DNA from: Sphingobacteriales bacterium
Lineage (GTDB): Bacteria; Bacteroidota; Bacteroidia; Sphingobacteriales; Sphingobacteriaceae
DNA: 42,469 bases
Assembly (NCBI GenBank): GCA_014763615.1
Contig: JACXVB010000023.1
Location: 1 to 42,469 of the forward strand
Reading direction: 5' to 3'
Part shown: in pieces, positions 17,780 to 26,294 of the stretch
Numbering within the stretch: position 1 is the stretch's first letter
Layout of the letters: each line of letters starts with the position of its first letter
Notes under the pieces: model-generated
Told to the model about the DNA's origin: nothing
The model's database searches: none
Seen by the model: only the letters and a program-made list of their open reading frames with translations
Translations under genes and position numbers: made by a program

Positions 17780-17938
17780 AGAGGATAATCATCAAATGTA
17801 CTAACTACTTAAACCCAACTCATATTAAATAAGAAATATGTAGTCGCGAATGAGGCAGATAAATATGGGTCAGTTAAGTAAATTTTAAGATTACATTAAA
17901 TCAAAAAAGTCCTCAAAACATACATTTTGAGGGCTTTT
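17780..17938 (+). ncRNA. candidate structured RNA 2
   Basis: After a second promoter-like stretch (TGTCTTTG at 17770-17777), this region can fold into an extended rod. ACTTAA+ACCCA (17807-17817) pairs with TGGGT+TTAAGT (17866-17879, with a 3-base bulge), CTCAT (17819-17823) could pair with ATGAG (17850-17854), and alternatively CATATT/AATATG forms a hairpin at 17821-17840. It ends in a terminator at 17905-17938. No ORF of note is present. The long-range stem with a bulge and open interior recalls regulatory RNAs such as 6S, but I could not identify it. Ends are approximate. Confidence 0.35.
17905..17938. terminator. bidirectional intrinsic terminator
   Basis: Arms AAAAGTCCTCAAAA (17905-17918) and TTTTGAGGGCTTTT (17925-17938) pair over 14 bp with one G-T wobble around loop CATACA. 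It is T-rich at the 3' side in both directions. On the minus strand it lies 24 bp after tRNA-Ser and would end that transcript; on the plus strand it would end candidate RNA 2. Confidence 0.75.
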
Positions 17939-17960
17939 GAACCTTTTGGAAGAGTATTTC

Positions 17961-18048
<88 letters not shown>

Positions 18049-18080
18049 TATTGTCTGTTTCAAGCTAAAAAAATCAGCTC

Positions 18081-18096
18081 ATCCCGCTTTCGGGAT
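18081..18096 (-). terminator. candidate terminator after the 7TM-HD gene
   Basis: ATCCCG/CGGGAT forms a 6-bp stem with a 4-base loop, 40 bp past the stop of the 7TM-HD gene. On the minus strand a run of seven T follows, but only after a 7-base gap. It may equally be a small dispersed palindrome. Confidence 0.3.
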
Positions 18097-18136
18097 TGCA
18101 AATATAGTAATCCACTTAGTTCTACAAAAAGAATTT

Positions 18137-20218
18137 TTAATTCTGATTTAAGTAATCTATTCTTACATGGTAGATTCCCATTAGCATGGTCTTGAAAATC
18201 AGCTTAATGGTCTCAATTTCTTTAAAAGTGATATTACTATCATTGAGTTGATTTTGGTCTAATTTATATTCAATAATACGCTCTACCAAGTCGTTAATAC
18301 TTTCGGCATCTGGTTCCTTTAAACTTCTGGAAGCCGCTTCTACAGAATCAGCCAACATTAGAACTGCTGTTTCTTTGGTGAAAGGAATTGGACCTGGGTA
18401 CCTAAAAGTGTTTTCATCAACAATTTTTTCGGGGAAGTTTTTCAAAAAAGAATGATAGAAATAATCTACTTTGGTATTTCCATGATGAGTTCTGATAAAA
18501 TCAATAATCACCTCCGGTAAATTACTTCTACGAGCCATTTCAATACCATTAACCACATGCCTGATAATAATTTGCGCACTTTCTTCGTATGGTAATTTAT
18601 CATGAGGATTTAATCCTTTATTCTGGTTTTCGATAAAAAACTGTGGGTTTTCCATCTTACCAATATCATGATATAAGGCTCCGGCTCTAACCAATAAAGC
18701 GTTACCCCCAATTTTAAAAATTGCAGCCTCTGCCAAATTAGCTACCTGCAAAGAATGCTGAAAAGTGCCCGGAGCTTTAAAAGCCAATTCACGCAGCAAA
18801 TTGGTATTGGTATTGGTTAGCTCCATCAAAGTAATATCAGAAGTAATACCAAATAATTTTTCAAATAAGTAAATCAGCGGATAGGCCAATAAAGAAATTA
18901 ATACGCTAAAAATAAAAGGTAAAAATTTTGCCCATTCAATGGAATTTAGCGAACCTTCTTTAATCAGAGAAATGCCTAGATATGCTACAAAATAATTTAA
19001 TAAAATAAGGAATGCAGAAATTAAAAATTGTTCCCTTCGTACTAAATTTTTGATACTATATATGGATACCATACCTGCTGTAACTTGCAAAAATGCAAAC
19101 TCAAAACTATTTGGAACAAAGAAACTCGCAATTAAAACCACCAAAAGATGAATATTCATCGCTAAACGCGTATCAAACAATATTCTAATAATTATAGGTA
19201 CAATACAATAAGGGATATAGTATAAACTTGGGATTTTGATGTTGATTGCCCAAGAAAGTGAAACCAACATCCCCGTAACTACAATTAAAATGAGGGAAAT
19301 TTGACGATTATCTGCAAAAATATCTTTTCTAAAAAGGAACAGAAAAACCATCAATAGGGTTATCACCATGCCTACCAGCAAAAACTGCCCAACCAAAATA
19401 GCTTTCTTGTCGCCGGTTGTATTAGCACTATCCTCATAAGTTAATCTTAACGATTCTAATTTTTGATAAATATCATCGTCAATAGTGCTTCCCTTTGCTA
19501 CAATAAGCTCTCCTTTTTGCACCATTCCTCTGGTGGAGGAGACATTCTCTACTGCTTGCTTTTCTAATTTATCAGTAAATCGTTCATCATAAATCACATT
19601 AGGTGTGATTCTATCTTTAATAATCGAAAGTAATAAATCACTCTGTATATTTTTATCACCAACCAGTTTCTTCCCGGCAACAGCAATGGCAGAGGAAGTG
19701 GTGTACAAACTGGCTGTACTCCCCTCTTTTTCTACCCCGTCTTTAATTAAAGAAATGGCATATTGATCTCCATCTCGTTGATATTTTTTGTTAAGACCTA
19801 TAACTCCTCTAGTATAAATATCTTCTAAAACCTGATAACCCATATTAAAATTTTTGACTTTAATAGGATCATCTTTTAAACCTGCATTACGCCATTTGGC
19901 TTCAAAATCTGCCTGATATTGATCGGCTTGATCTTGAAAAACTTTATCATCAACCTTATAAACTGGCAAAACATAGCGTAGAATACTGGCCTTATCCTGC
20001 TTAATTTCTTCGGCAGTTTTACGGATAGGGTAATTATAAGGCGACACTAAATCTTCATGCATCCAAACATTTCCCTTCTCAAATTCATATTTAAACCGAG
20101 CTTGCTTAGGTAAAACAGCAGTAATCACGAAAACACTCGCTGCCATCAAAATATATTTGATCACCGCGGTATATTTTCTATAAATGATTTTGTGAGAATT
20201 ACGATTGATATTGGCCAC
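18137..20218 (-). CDS. 7TM-HD family phosphodiesterase (PgpH-like)
   Basis: This 693-residue inner-membrane protein has the PgpH/7TMR-HDED layout. Seen: one N-terminal membrane helix (about 20-37), an extracytoplasmic domain (about 45-265), seven closely spaced helices (about 273-455) and a cytoplasmic HD domain with HSL (H488), HD (H517, D518 in ALYHDIGKMENP), IRHV and THHGN. The metal-ligand set appears complete. Family knowledge: PgpH-type proteins hydrolyse the second messenger c-di-AMP to pApA and control turgor and wall homeostasis. I infer the same role here, but a diadenylate cyclase is not in the window. The gene is divergent from the thiolase (140 bp) and is followed by tRNA-Ser on the same strand. 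Confidence 0.88.
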   Translation of the reverse strand: MANINRNSHKIIYRKYTAVIKYILMAASVFVITAVLPKQARFKYEFEKGNVWMHEDLVSPYNYPIRKTAEEIKQDKASILRYVLPVYKVDDKVFQDQADQYQADFEAKWRNAGLKDDPIKVKNFNMGYQVLEDIYTRGVIGLNKKYQRDGDQYAISLIKDGVEKEGSTASLYTTSSAIAVAGKKLVGDKNIQSDLLLSIIKDRITPNVIYDERFTDKLEKQAVENVSSTRGMVQKGELIVAKGSTIDDDIYQKLESLRLTYEDSANTTGDKKAILVGQFLLVGMVITLLMVFLFLFRKDIFADNRQISLILIVVTGMLVSLSWAINIKIPSLYYIPYCIVPIIIRILFDTRLAMNIHLLVVLIASFFVPNSFEFAFLQVTAGMVSIYSIKNLVRREQFLISAFLILLNYFVAYLGISLIKEGSLNSIEWAKFLPFIFSVLISLLAYPLIYLFEKLFGITSDITLMELTNTNTNLLRELAFKAPGTFQHSLQVANLAEAAIFKIGGNALLVRAGALYHDIGKMENPQFFIENQNKGLNPHDKLPYEESAQIIIRHVVNGIEMARRSNLPEVIIDFIRTHHGNTKVDYFYHSFLKNFPEKIVDENTFRYPGPIPFTKETAVLMLADSVEAASRSLKEPDAESINDLVERIIEYKLDQNQLNDSNITFKEIETIKLIFKTMLMGIYHVRIDYLNQN

Positions 20219-20358
20219 CCTCGTTATGTTTGTTTCAAATTTAAAATAAATTATCTATTGCAAGCCCTTGAAAAATTTTAAACATAAAAAAAACAGCTTG
20301 AGTTCTCTATCGTTAATTTAATAGTTAATTTGCAACACCAATTATTAAATCAAGTTTT

Positions 20359-21537
20359 ATGAAAGAAGTTTATATCGTATCTGCTGTTCGTACCCCTATT
20401 GGAAGTTTTGGAGGAAGTTTAGCTGCTTTTTCAGCTACTCAATTGGGTGGTTTTGCTATAAAATCCGCTTTAGAAAAAGCAGGAATCCAACCTCAGCAAG
20501 TGCAAGAAGTATTCATGGGAAATGTATTATCCGCCAATCTCGGTCAAGCACCTGCAACCCAAGCTGCAAAATTTGCGGGCTTGCCTGATATTCCTACTAC
20601 TAGCATCAATAAAGTTTGTGCCTCTGGGATGAAAGCCGTGATGTTAGCCGCTCAAAGTATTGCCAACGGTGATCAAGATATTATCATTGCCGGCGGAATG
20701 GAAAGCATGAGTAATGTGCCTTATTATATCGATAAAGCCAGATCGGGTTATAAATTAGGTCATGGTCAACTCACTGATGGTTTAATTAAAGATGGTTTGT
20801 GGGATGTTTATAATGATTACCACATGGGCTCTGCTGCCGAACTTTGTGCTACAGATTGCCATATCTCTAGAGAAGATCAAGATGCTTACGCGATACAATC
20901 TTATGAGCGGTCGCAAAAAGCCATTGCCGAAGGTAAATTTAAGGCAGAAATTATCCCTATTGAAGGGAAAGACAGAAAGGGAAATAGCACTTTTATCAAT
21001 GATGATGAAGAACCTGCAAATGTAAAATTTGATAAAATTCCGGGCTTAAGACCCGTTTTTAAAAAAGATGGAACCGTTACTGCAGCCAATGCTTCCACCT
21101 TAAATGATGGCGCTGCCGCTTTAGTGTTGATGAGTAAAGAGAAAGCTAAAGAATTAGGATTAAAACCATTAGCTAAAATTTTGGCTTACGCAGATGCTCA
21201 ACAAGCGCCAGAATGGTTCACTACGGCCCCATCAAAAGCAATCCCAAAAGCATTACAAAAAGCAGGTTTGGCTGTTGATGATATTGATTTATTTGAGATC
21301 AACGAAGCTTTTTCTGTGGTAGCCATTGCCAATAATCAAGAATTAAAATTAAATCCTGATAAAGTAAATGTAAATGGCGGGGCCGTTTCTATGGGTCATC
21401 CGCTAGGTTGTTCTGGAGCAAGAATCATCGTTACCTTAATCCATGCTTTACAACAAAACCAAGGAAGACTAGGTGTAGCCGGAATTTGTAACGGAGGTGG
21501 AGGTGCAAGCGCAATTGTTTTAGAAAACTTGCGTTAA
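20359..21537 (+). CDS. acetyl-CoA C-acetyltransferase (thiolase)
   Basis: This 392-residue type II thiolase condenses two acetyl-CoA into acetoacetyl-CoA or runs the reverse cleavage. Seen: the acylated Cys87 in INKVCASGMKA, His347 in GGAVSMGHPLGCSGAR and Cys377 in GICNGGGGAS, which are all three catalytic positions, plus the thiolase N-terminus MKEVYIVSAVRTPIGSFGG. The length is standard, so it is intact. It is followed after 8 bp by a secreted protein gene on the same strand, which suggests co-transcription but does not explain a shared role. It could serve fatty-acid breakdown, isoprenoid precursor or short-chain acyl-CoA metabolism. Confidence 0.94.
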   Translation: MKEVYIVSAVRTPIGSFGGSLAAFSATQLGGFAIKSALEKAGIQPQQVQEVFMGNVLSANLGQAPATQAAKFAGLPDIPTTSINKVCASGMKAVMLAAQSIANGDQDIIIAGGMESMSNVPYYIDKARSGYKLGHGQLTDGLIKDGLWDVYNDYHMGSAAELCATDCHISREDQDAYAIQSYERSQKAIAEGKFKAEIIPIEGKDRKGNSTFINDDEEPANVKFDKIPGLRPVFKKDGTVTAANASTLNDGAAALVLMSKEKAKELGLKPLAKILAYADAQQAPEWFTTAPSKAIPKALQKAGLAVDDIDLFEINEAFSVVAIANNQELKLNPDKVNVNGGAVSMGHPLGCSGARIIVTLIHALQQNQGRLGVAGICNGGGGASAIVLENLR

Positions 21538-21545
21538 TTTGTTGC

Positions 21546-22460
21546 ATGAAAAAAATCATTTTTCTCTTTTTCATCTTTGGATTAAGCATAAAACCGCTAT
21601 TAGCGCAAAGTAAATTAGCCTTTTATGAGGATTCTTTACAAAGGTTAGGAACCACTTTTACCAATGATACGGTAGAGATAAACCGTATTCAAGCGAATTA
21701 TCAATTTATTAAAACCTTGGTAAGTGCTTTAAAAGAGAAAAATTCTTTCGCCTATCCTTTTAAAAACCTCAGCTCTTTTATTTCCATTAAAAAAGCTGAG
21801 GATAATAAATTCAGAATCATCACCTGGTTTGTAGTAAATGATGATGGTACCTCTCGCTATTACGGTGCTATCCAAATGAATAATCCTTCTAAATTAGCGC
21901 TTTATCCATTGTTAGATAATACGCAAAATCTTCAGCGAAGCACTAACTTGGCAGACACTACATTAAATCCAAACCAATGGTATGGTGCAGTTTACTACCA
22001 TATTTTACCGGTTACTAACCTCAAAAAGCCTTATTATATCTTATTGGGTTGGAAGGGAGAAAACTTAGAAACGAGCAGTAAGGTGATAGAAACTTTATAC
22101 TTTGAAAACGGAAAGCCCAAATTTGGTACTCCGGTTTTACAAAGCCAACCTAAAGTAAATGACTATCATGAGCGCATGATTTTCAATTATACCAAAGACG
22201 CCTCCATGCTCTTGAGTTTTGCAAAAGACGAGGGAATGATTGTATTTGATCATTTAGTGGCTTTAAGCAATGCCCCTGTAAAAAGCATGGACAAAATTTA
22301 TGCGCCAGACCTTTCTTATGATGGTTTAAAATTCAAATCGGGGAAGTGGATTTACCTCGAAAATCTGAAACTGAAAAACCTTCCAACAGAGGAGGATGAT
22401 CTATTTATCGACCCTTCAAAAGATAGCCAGAACACAAATCCTGTGATTAAAGAACAGTAG
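21546..22460 (+). CDS. secreted protein of unknown function
   Basis: I do not recognise a named family. The 304-residue protein starts with a signal peptide (MKKIIFLFFIFGLSIKPLLAQ, cleaved after about residue 20) and has no further membrane segment, so it is probably periplasmic or outer-membrane-associated. It lacks a lipobox Cys. The mature part is rich in beta-strand-like and aromatic segments (RIITWFVVNDDGTSRYYGAI, WYGAVYYHILPV, PYYILLGWKG) and ends with a charged, low-complexity tail (EEDDLFIDPSKD). The gene lies 8 bp after the thiolase gene. A hairpin (CAGTAGA/TCTACTG, 22455-22480) overlaps its stop codon. Confidence 0.75.
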   Translation: MKKIIFLFFIFGLSIKPLLAQSKLAFYEDSLQRLGTTFTNDTVEINRIQANYQFIKTLVSALKEKNSFAYPFKNLSSFISIKKAEDNKFRIITWFVVNDDGTSRYYGAIQMNNPSKLALYPLLDNTQNLQRSTNLADTTLNPNQWYGAVYYHILPVTNLKKPYYILLGWKGENLETSSKVIETLYFENGKPKFGTPVLQSQPKVNDYHERMIFNYTKDASMLLSFAKDEGMIVFDHLVALSNAPVKSMDKIYAPDLSYDGLKFKSGKWIYLENLKLKNLPTEEDDLFIDPSKDSQNTNPVIKEQ

Positions 22461-22569
22461 AGTCTGATAACATTCTACTGAAATTCTCGAATGTTTTAAA
22501 AAAAATATTTATACTTGATTTTTAAGGTCATTTTTAAATTAAATAATTAACAACGTACCCTCAGTTTTT

Positions 22570-23946
22570 ATGGAAAAAAGAAAAGAACTCTTTGGTCATC
22601 CGGTTGGACTTTACATTTTATTTTTTACGGAATTGTGGGAGCGATTCAGCTATTATGGAATGAGAGCCATATTGGTTTTATTTCTGGTGGCATCAACTGC
22701 CGGAGATAATCCTGGTTTTGGGTGGACAAAAGTTAAAGCTCTTAGTCTATATGGTATTTACACCGCATTGGTTTATATCGCATCAATTCCTGGTGGAATT
22801 ATCGCAGATAAATGGCTGGGACAGAAAAAGACTGTTATTGTTGGTGGATGGTTGTTAGTTGTAGGTCACAGCATTTTAGCAGTACAAGCCGAATGGGCAT
22901 TTTATACCGGTATAGGATTTATTATAGCGGGTGTTGGATGTTTGAAACCAAATATATCTACCATGGTAGGCGGTCTGTATCCTAAAGGTGATGACAGAAG
23001 AGATAAAGGCTTTACCATATTTTATATTGGAATAAATGTTGGGGCATTCATAGCGGGCCTATTGGTAGGCTCAGTAGCAGTTAATTACGGATGGCATTAC
23101 GGCTTTGGTTTAGCAGGTATCGGGATGGCACTGGGGCAGATAGGCTTTATTTTTGGTTTAAAATACCTAAAAGGAATTGGTGATGCAACAAAAGAATTAC
23201 CCGAAGAAGAACGTTTAGCTGTAAATAGACCTCTAAATAAGATTGAGAAAGACAGAATGATTGTGATGCTGATTTCTTTCTTAATGATTATTGTTTTTTG
23301 GGGAGCCTTTGAACAAGCTGGTGGCTTAATGAATCTATATGCTAGTGAAAAAACCAATAGAATGATTGACTTTTTAAATTTTAAAGTTCCTGCACCATGG
23401 TTTCAATCTGTTAACTCTTTCTTCATTATGTTTTTAGGGTCAGCAATAGCAGGATTCTGGTACACTAGAAAGAAGAAACAAAAAGAAGCTTCATCAATCT
23501 TTAAAATGGCAATAGGAATCATTATCATGGGATGGGGATTTCTTTTCATGAGTGCTGCCTCTTTACAATTTGAGGCCAATGGCTCATCAGCCATGTACTG
23601 GTTGATATTTGCCTATCTATTCCATACCGTGGGTGAGTTATGCGCTTCTCCAGTTGCACTTTCTTATGTCACTAAACTAGCACCCATGAAATATGCATCA
23701 TTAATGATGGGAGCCTATTTTGCTGCAACAGGAATGGGAAACTATGTAGCTGGATGGGTTGGCGAGTGGTCTCAAAGTGCAGGTGAATTAGAAATTTTCA
23801 CTGGTATAGCCATTTTCTGTACCATATTTGGTGGCTTAGTTTTACTTTTCTTGAAACCTTTAAAGAAATTGGCTCATGGAGCTGAGGATTTCTCAGATGA
23901 TACCATGAGTGGATTGAAAAATACAGAACAAATTGAAACTGTATAA
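22570..23946 (+). CDS. POT-family oligopeptide:H+ symporter
   Basis: This 458-residue MFS protein of the proton-dependent oligopeptide transporter (POT/PTR2) family imports di- and tripeptides across the inner membrane. Seen: the signature ExxERxxYY in TM1 (TELWERFSYYGMR, about 16-28), GGIIADKWLGQKKTV (about 75-90), FYIGINVGAFIAG (about 152-165, the second PTR2 motif), a Trp/Glu motif FWGAFEQAGG (about 243-252) and HTVGELCASPVALS (about 352-365). About 12-14 helices. It is followed after 12 bp by a second POT gene, so the pair forms an operon. The two proteins are clearly related but diverged, suggesting an old tandem duplication with different substrate ranges. Confidence 0.93.
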   Translation: MEKRKELFGHPVGLYILFFTELWERFSYYGMRAILVLFLVASTAGDNPGFGWTKVKALSLYGIYTALVYIASIPGGIIADKWLGQKKTVIVGGWLLVVGHSILAVQAEWAFYTGIGFIIAGVGCLKPNISTMVGGLYPKGDDRRDKGFTIFYIGINVGAFIAGLLVGSVAVNYGWHYGFGLAGIGMALGQIGFIFGLKYLKGIGDATKELPEEERLAVNRPLNKIEKDRMIVMLISFLMIIVFWGAFEQAGGLMNLYASEKTNRMIDFLNFKVPAPWFQSVNSFFIMFLGSAIAGFWYTRKKKQKEASSIFKMAIGIIIMGWGFLFMSAASLQFEANGSSAMYWLIFAYLFHTVGELCASPVALSYVTKLAPMKYASLMMGAYFAATGMGNYVAGWVGEWSQSAGELEIFTGIAIFCTIFGGLVLLFLKPLKKLAHGAEDFSDDTMSGLKNTEQIETV

Positions 23947-23958
23947 TATTTAATAGTC

Positions 23959-25518
23959 ATGGATATTGCTAAATGGACACTGATTACAGGTTGGATTTTT
24001 GTGCTCATATGGATTCCAATCGTCATCTTATCTAATAGAAAAACTCATCCAAAAGCACTTTTTGTTCTCTTTTTTGCTGAAATGTGGGAACGTTTTAGTT
24101 ATTACGGCATGAGAGCTTTATTAACACTTTACATGGTAAACGTGTTATTTAAAGGATTAGAAGGTGCCGATGTTAAGGCTCTAAGTATTTACGGTTCATA
24201 TACTGCAATGGTATATCTTTTCCCTGTAATAGGTGGATTAATTGCTGATAAAATATTTGGTTTTAAAAAGGCGATCGTATTTGGTGGAATATTAATGATG
24301 TTAGGGCATTTTACACTAGCAATTGAAGGAAGTAACCTTCTGTTTTTTACTTCTCTTTCTTTAATAATTGTAGGAAATAGCTATTTCAAACCTAATATTT
24401 CTAGTTATTTAGGAACCTTTTACGAAGCTAATGATCCAAGAAAAGATGGTGCATTCACTATCTTTTATATGGGCGTTAATATAGGGTCCTTTCTAGCCAC
24501 TTTAACATGTGGTTACGTTGGGCAAGAAATCAATTGGCATTATGGCTTTGGTTTGGCTGGAATAGGAATGGCTTTAGGTGTTATTGTATTCTTATTGAGC
24601 GGTAAAATTTTGGGAAAGAATACTGGCTTAAAACCAGAAAATACTATTTTACCTGCTAAAAGACCCTTTAGCTTAAGTTGGGATGTGATAGTATATTTAG
24701 GTACACTAATAATGATTCCGATATGCGCCTTCTTATTAGATCAAAACGAATTGATGAGTACTTTAATGCTTATTATAACTATCATCATCATTGTATATCT
24801 AATTTATGAAGCTTTAAGAAATCCAGATAAAATTGCCGGTCAACGATTACTTGTTGTTATTTTCTTATTCTTTTTTCATGCTATATTTTGGGCTCTGTTT
24901 GAACAAGCTGGCGGTTCACTTACACTTTTTGCAGATAGAAATATTGATCGAATGATCGGTGGAAGTGAAATTCCTGCATCACTATTTGCAAGTTTTAATC
25001 CTTTTTATATCATGATTTTAGCTCCATTATTTTCATGGATTTGGATTAGTCTCAATAAAAAAGGAAATGAGCCTAGAACATCCATAAAATTTTTTCTTGG
25101 ATTATTTTTTTTGGCATTAGGCTTTTTAGTAATTGTTTTAGGTGGCAAATTTTTCAGTAGTGCCGAAGGTTTAGTACCTATGGCATTCTTAGCGGTACTC
25201 TATTTCTTCGTCACTGTGGGTGAACTTTGTTTATCACCTGTTGGTTTATCCATGATTACAAAGCTATCACCACCTAAAATTGTAGGCTTTGTAATGGGAG
25301 CTTGGTTTTTATCAATTTCTTTAGGAAATAAATTAGCTGGAGTTATAGGAACTTTAACTGCTTCAGAAGGCAATGTAGGGAATGAAACTGCACAACAAAG
25401 CCTAATAAATTATACTAATGCTTATCTTATTTGGGGTGTTGTTGTTGTTGGTGGATTTGCAATTTTATTGCTCATTTTAACTCCCAAATTAAACAAGTGG
25501 ATGAATGGTATTCATTAA
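23959..25518 (+). CDS. POT-family oligopeptide:H+ symporter, second copy
   Basis: A 519-residue POT-family transporter, longer than its upstream neighbour because of a short extra N-terminal hydrophobic segment (KWTLITGWIFVLIWIPIVIL, about 5-24) before the common core. Seen: AEMWERFSYYGMR (ExxERxxYY, about 41-53), FYMGVNIGSFLATLTCG, FWALFEQAGGSLTLF (about 310-325) and TVGELCLSPVGLSMITKLSPP. The whole set mirrors the first copy. Likely role: proton-coupled peptide uptake. The next gene, a glycosyltransferase, starts 38 bp downstream on the same strand and may be read with it. Confidence 0.93.
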   Translation: MDIAKWTLITGWIFVLIWIPIVILSNRKTHPKALFVLFFAEMWERFSYYGMRALLTLYMVNVLFKGLEGADVKALSIYGSYTAMVYLFPVIGGLIADKIFGFKKAIVFGGILMMLGHFTLAIEGSNLLFFTSLSLIIVGNSYFKPNISSYLGTFYEANDPRKDGAFTIFYMGVNIGSFLATLTCGYVGQEINWHYGFGLAGIGMALGVIVFLLSGKILGKNTGLKPENTILPAKRPFSLSWDVIVYLGTLIMIPICAFLLDQNELMSTLMLIITIIIIVYLIYEALRNPDKIAGQRLLVVIFLFFFHAIFWALFEQAGGSLTLFADRNIDRMIGGSEIPASLFASFNPFYIMILAPLFSWIWISLNKKGNEPRTSIKFFLGLFFLALGFLVIVLGGKFFSSAEGLVPMAFLAVLYFFVTVGELCLSPVGLSMITKLSPPKIVGFVMGAWFLSISLGNKLAGVIGTLTASEGNVGNETAQQSLINYTNAYLIWGVVVVGGFAILLLILTPKLNKWMNGIH

Positions 25519-25556
25519 TTATTTATCTTTAAAACTCATCTAATTCATATTCAATA

Positions 25557-26294
25557 GTGCCTGATAGTTTAGTCATCATCCCAACTTATAACGAAAAGGA
25601 AAATATAGAAAAGATTATCCGGAAGGTCTTTTCTTTGGCTCATACCTTCCATGTTTTAATTATCGATGACGGCTCTCCCGATGGGACAGCCGACATCGTT
25701 AAGCATCTTCAAAATGAGTATAATGGACATCTATTTATTGAAGAGCGCAAAGGAAAGCAGGGTTTAGGCACTGCCTACATTCATGGATTTAAATGGGCCC
25801 TAGCTCATCAATATGAATATATTTTTGAGATGGATGCTGATTTCTCTCATAATCCGGAAGATTTAATCAGATTAAGACAAGCTTGTGAAAATGGTGCCGA
25901 TTTAGCCATTGGTTCACGTTATATTAAAGGGGTAAACGTGGTGAATTGGCCAATGGGTAGAGTACTAATGTCTTATTTCGCTTCTGTATATGTCCGTTTT
26001 ATTACAGGAATTGATATTCAGGATGCTACTGCAGGATTTAAATGCTACAAAAAAAGAGTTTTAGAAACCATCCATTTTGATAAAATCAAATTTGTGGGCT
26101 ACGCTTTCCAGATAGAGATGAAATTTACCGCCATAAAACACGGTTTTAAGGTAGTAGAAATCCCTATCATTTTTACAGATAGAACCGAAGGAACTTCAAA
26201 AATGAGCACACGTATTTTCAAAGAAGCTTTTTTAGGCGTTATCCAATTAAAAGTAGGAAGCTGGTTTAGGAAATACGAAACAAATAAAAACTAA
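25557..26294 (+). CDS. polyprenol-monophosphomannose synthase-like glycosyltransferase (GT2)
   Basis: This 245-residue GT-A glycosyltransferase belongs to the DPM1/polyprenol-phosphate mannosyltransferase group. Seen: VIIPTYNEKENIEKII (about 5-20), VLIIDDGSPDGTADIV (about 34-49), QGLGTAYIHGFKWAL (about 67-81), the metal-binding EMDADFSHNPEDL (about 90-102), and the family-specific DATAGFKCYKKRVL (about 160-173) and FTDRTEGTSKMS (about 205-216). No membrane domain follows, so it is the soluble or peripheral form. Expected reaction: transfer of mannose from GDP-mannose to polyprenyl phosphate. The start is GTG at 25557, giving the family-typical N-terminus PDSLVIIPTYNE. Its stop overlaps by 4 bp the stop of the convergent oxidoreductase gene. 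Confidence 0.92.
   Translation: MPDSLVIIPTYNEKENIEKIIRKVFSLAHTFHVLIIDDGSPDGTADIVKHLQNEYNGHLFIEERKGKQGLGTAYIHGFKWALAHQYEYIFEMDADFSHNPEDLIRLRQACENGADLAIGSRYIKGVNVVNWPMGRVLMSYFASVYVRFITGIDIQDATAGFKCYKKRVLETIHFDKIKFVGYAFQIEMKFTAIKHGFKVVEIPIIFTDRTEGTSKMSTRIFKEAFLGVIQLKVGSWFRKYETNKN

Noticed and set aside
20359-22460. Thiolase and secreted protein as a polyhydroxyalkanoate locus
   Set aside because: No synthase, reductase or depolymerase gene is nearby and the secreted protein has no related motif.
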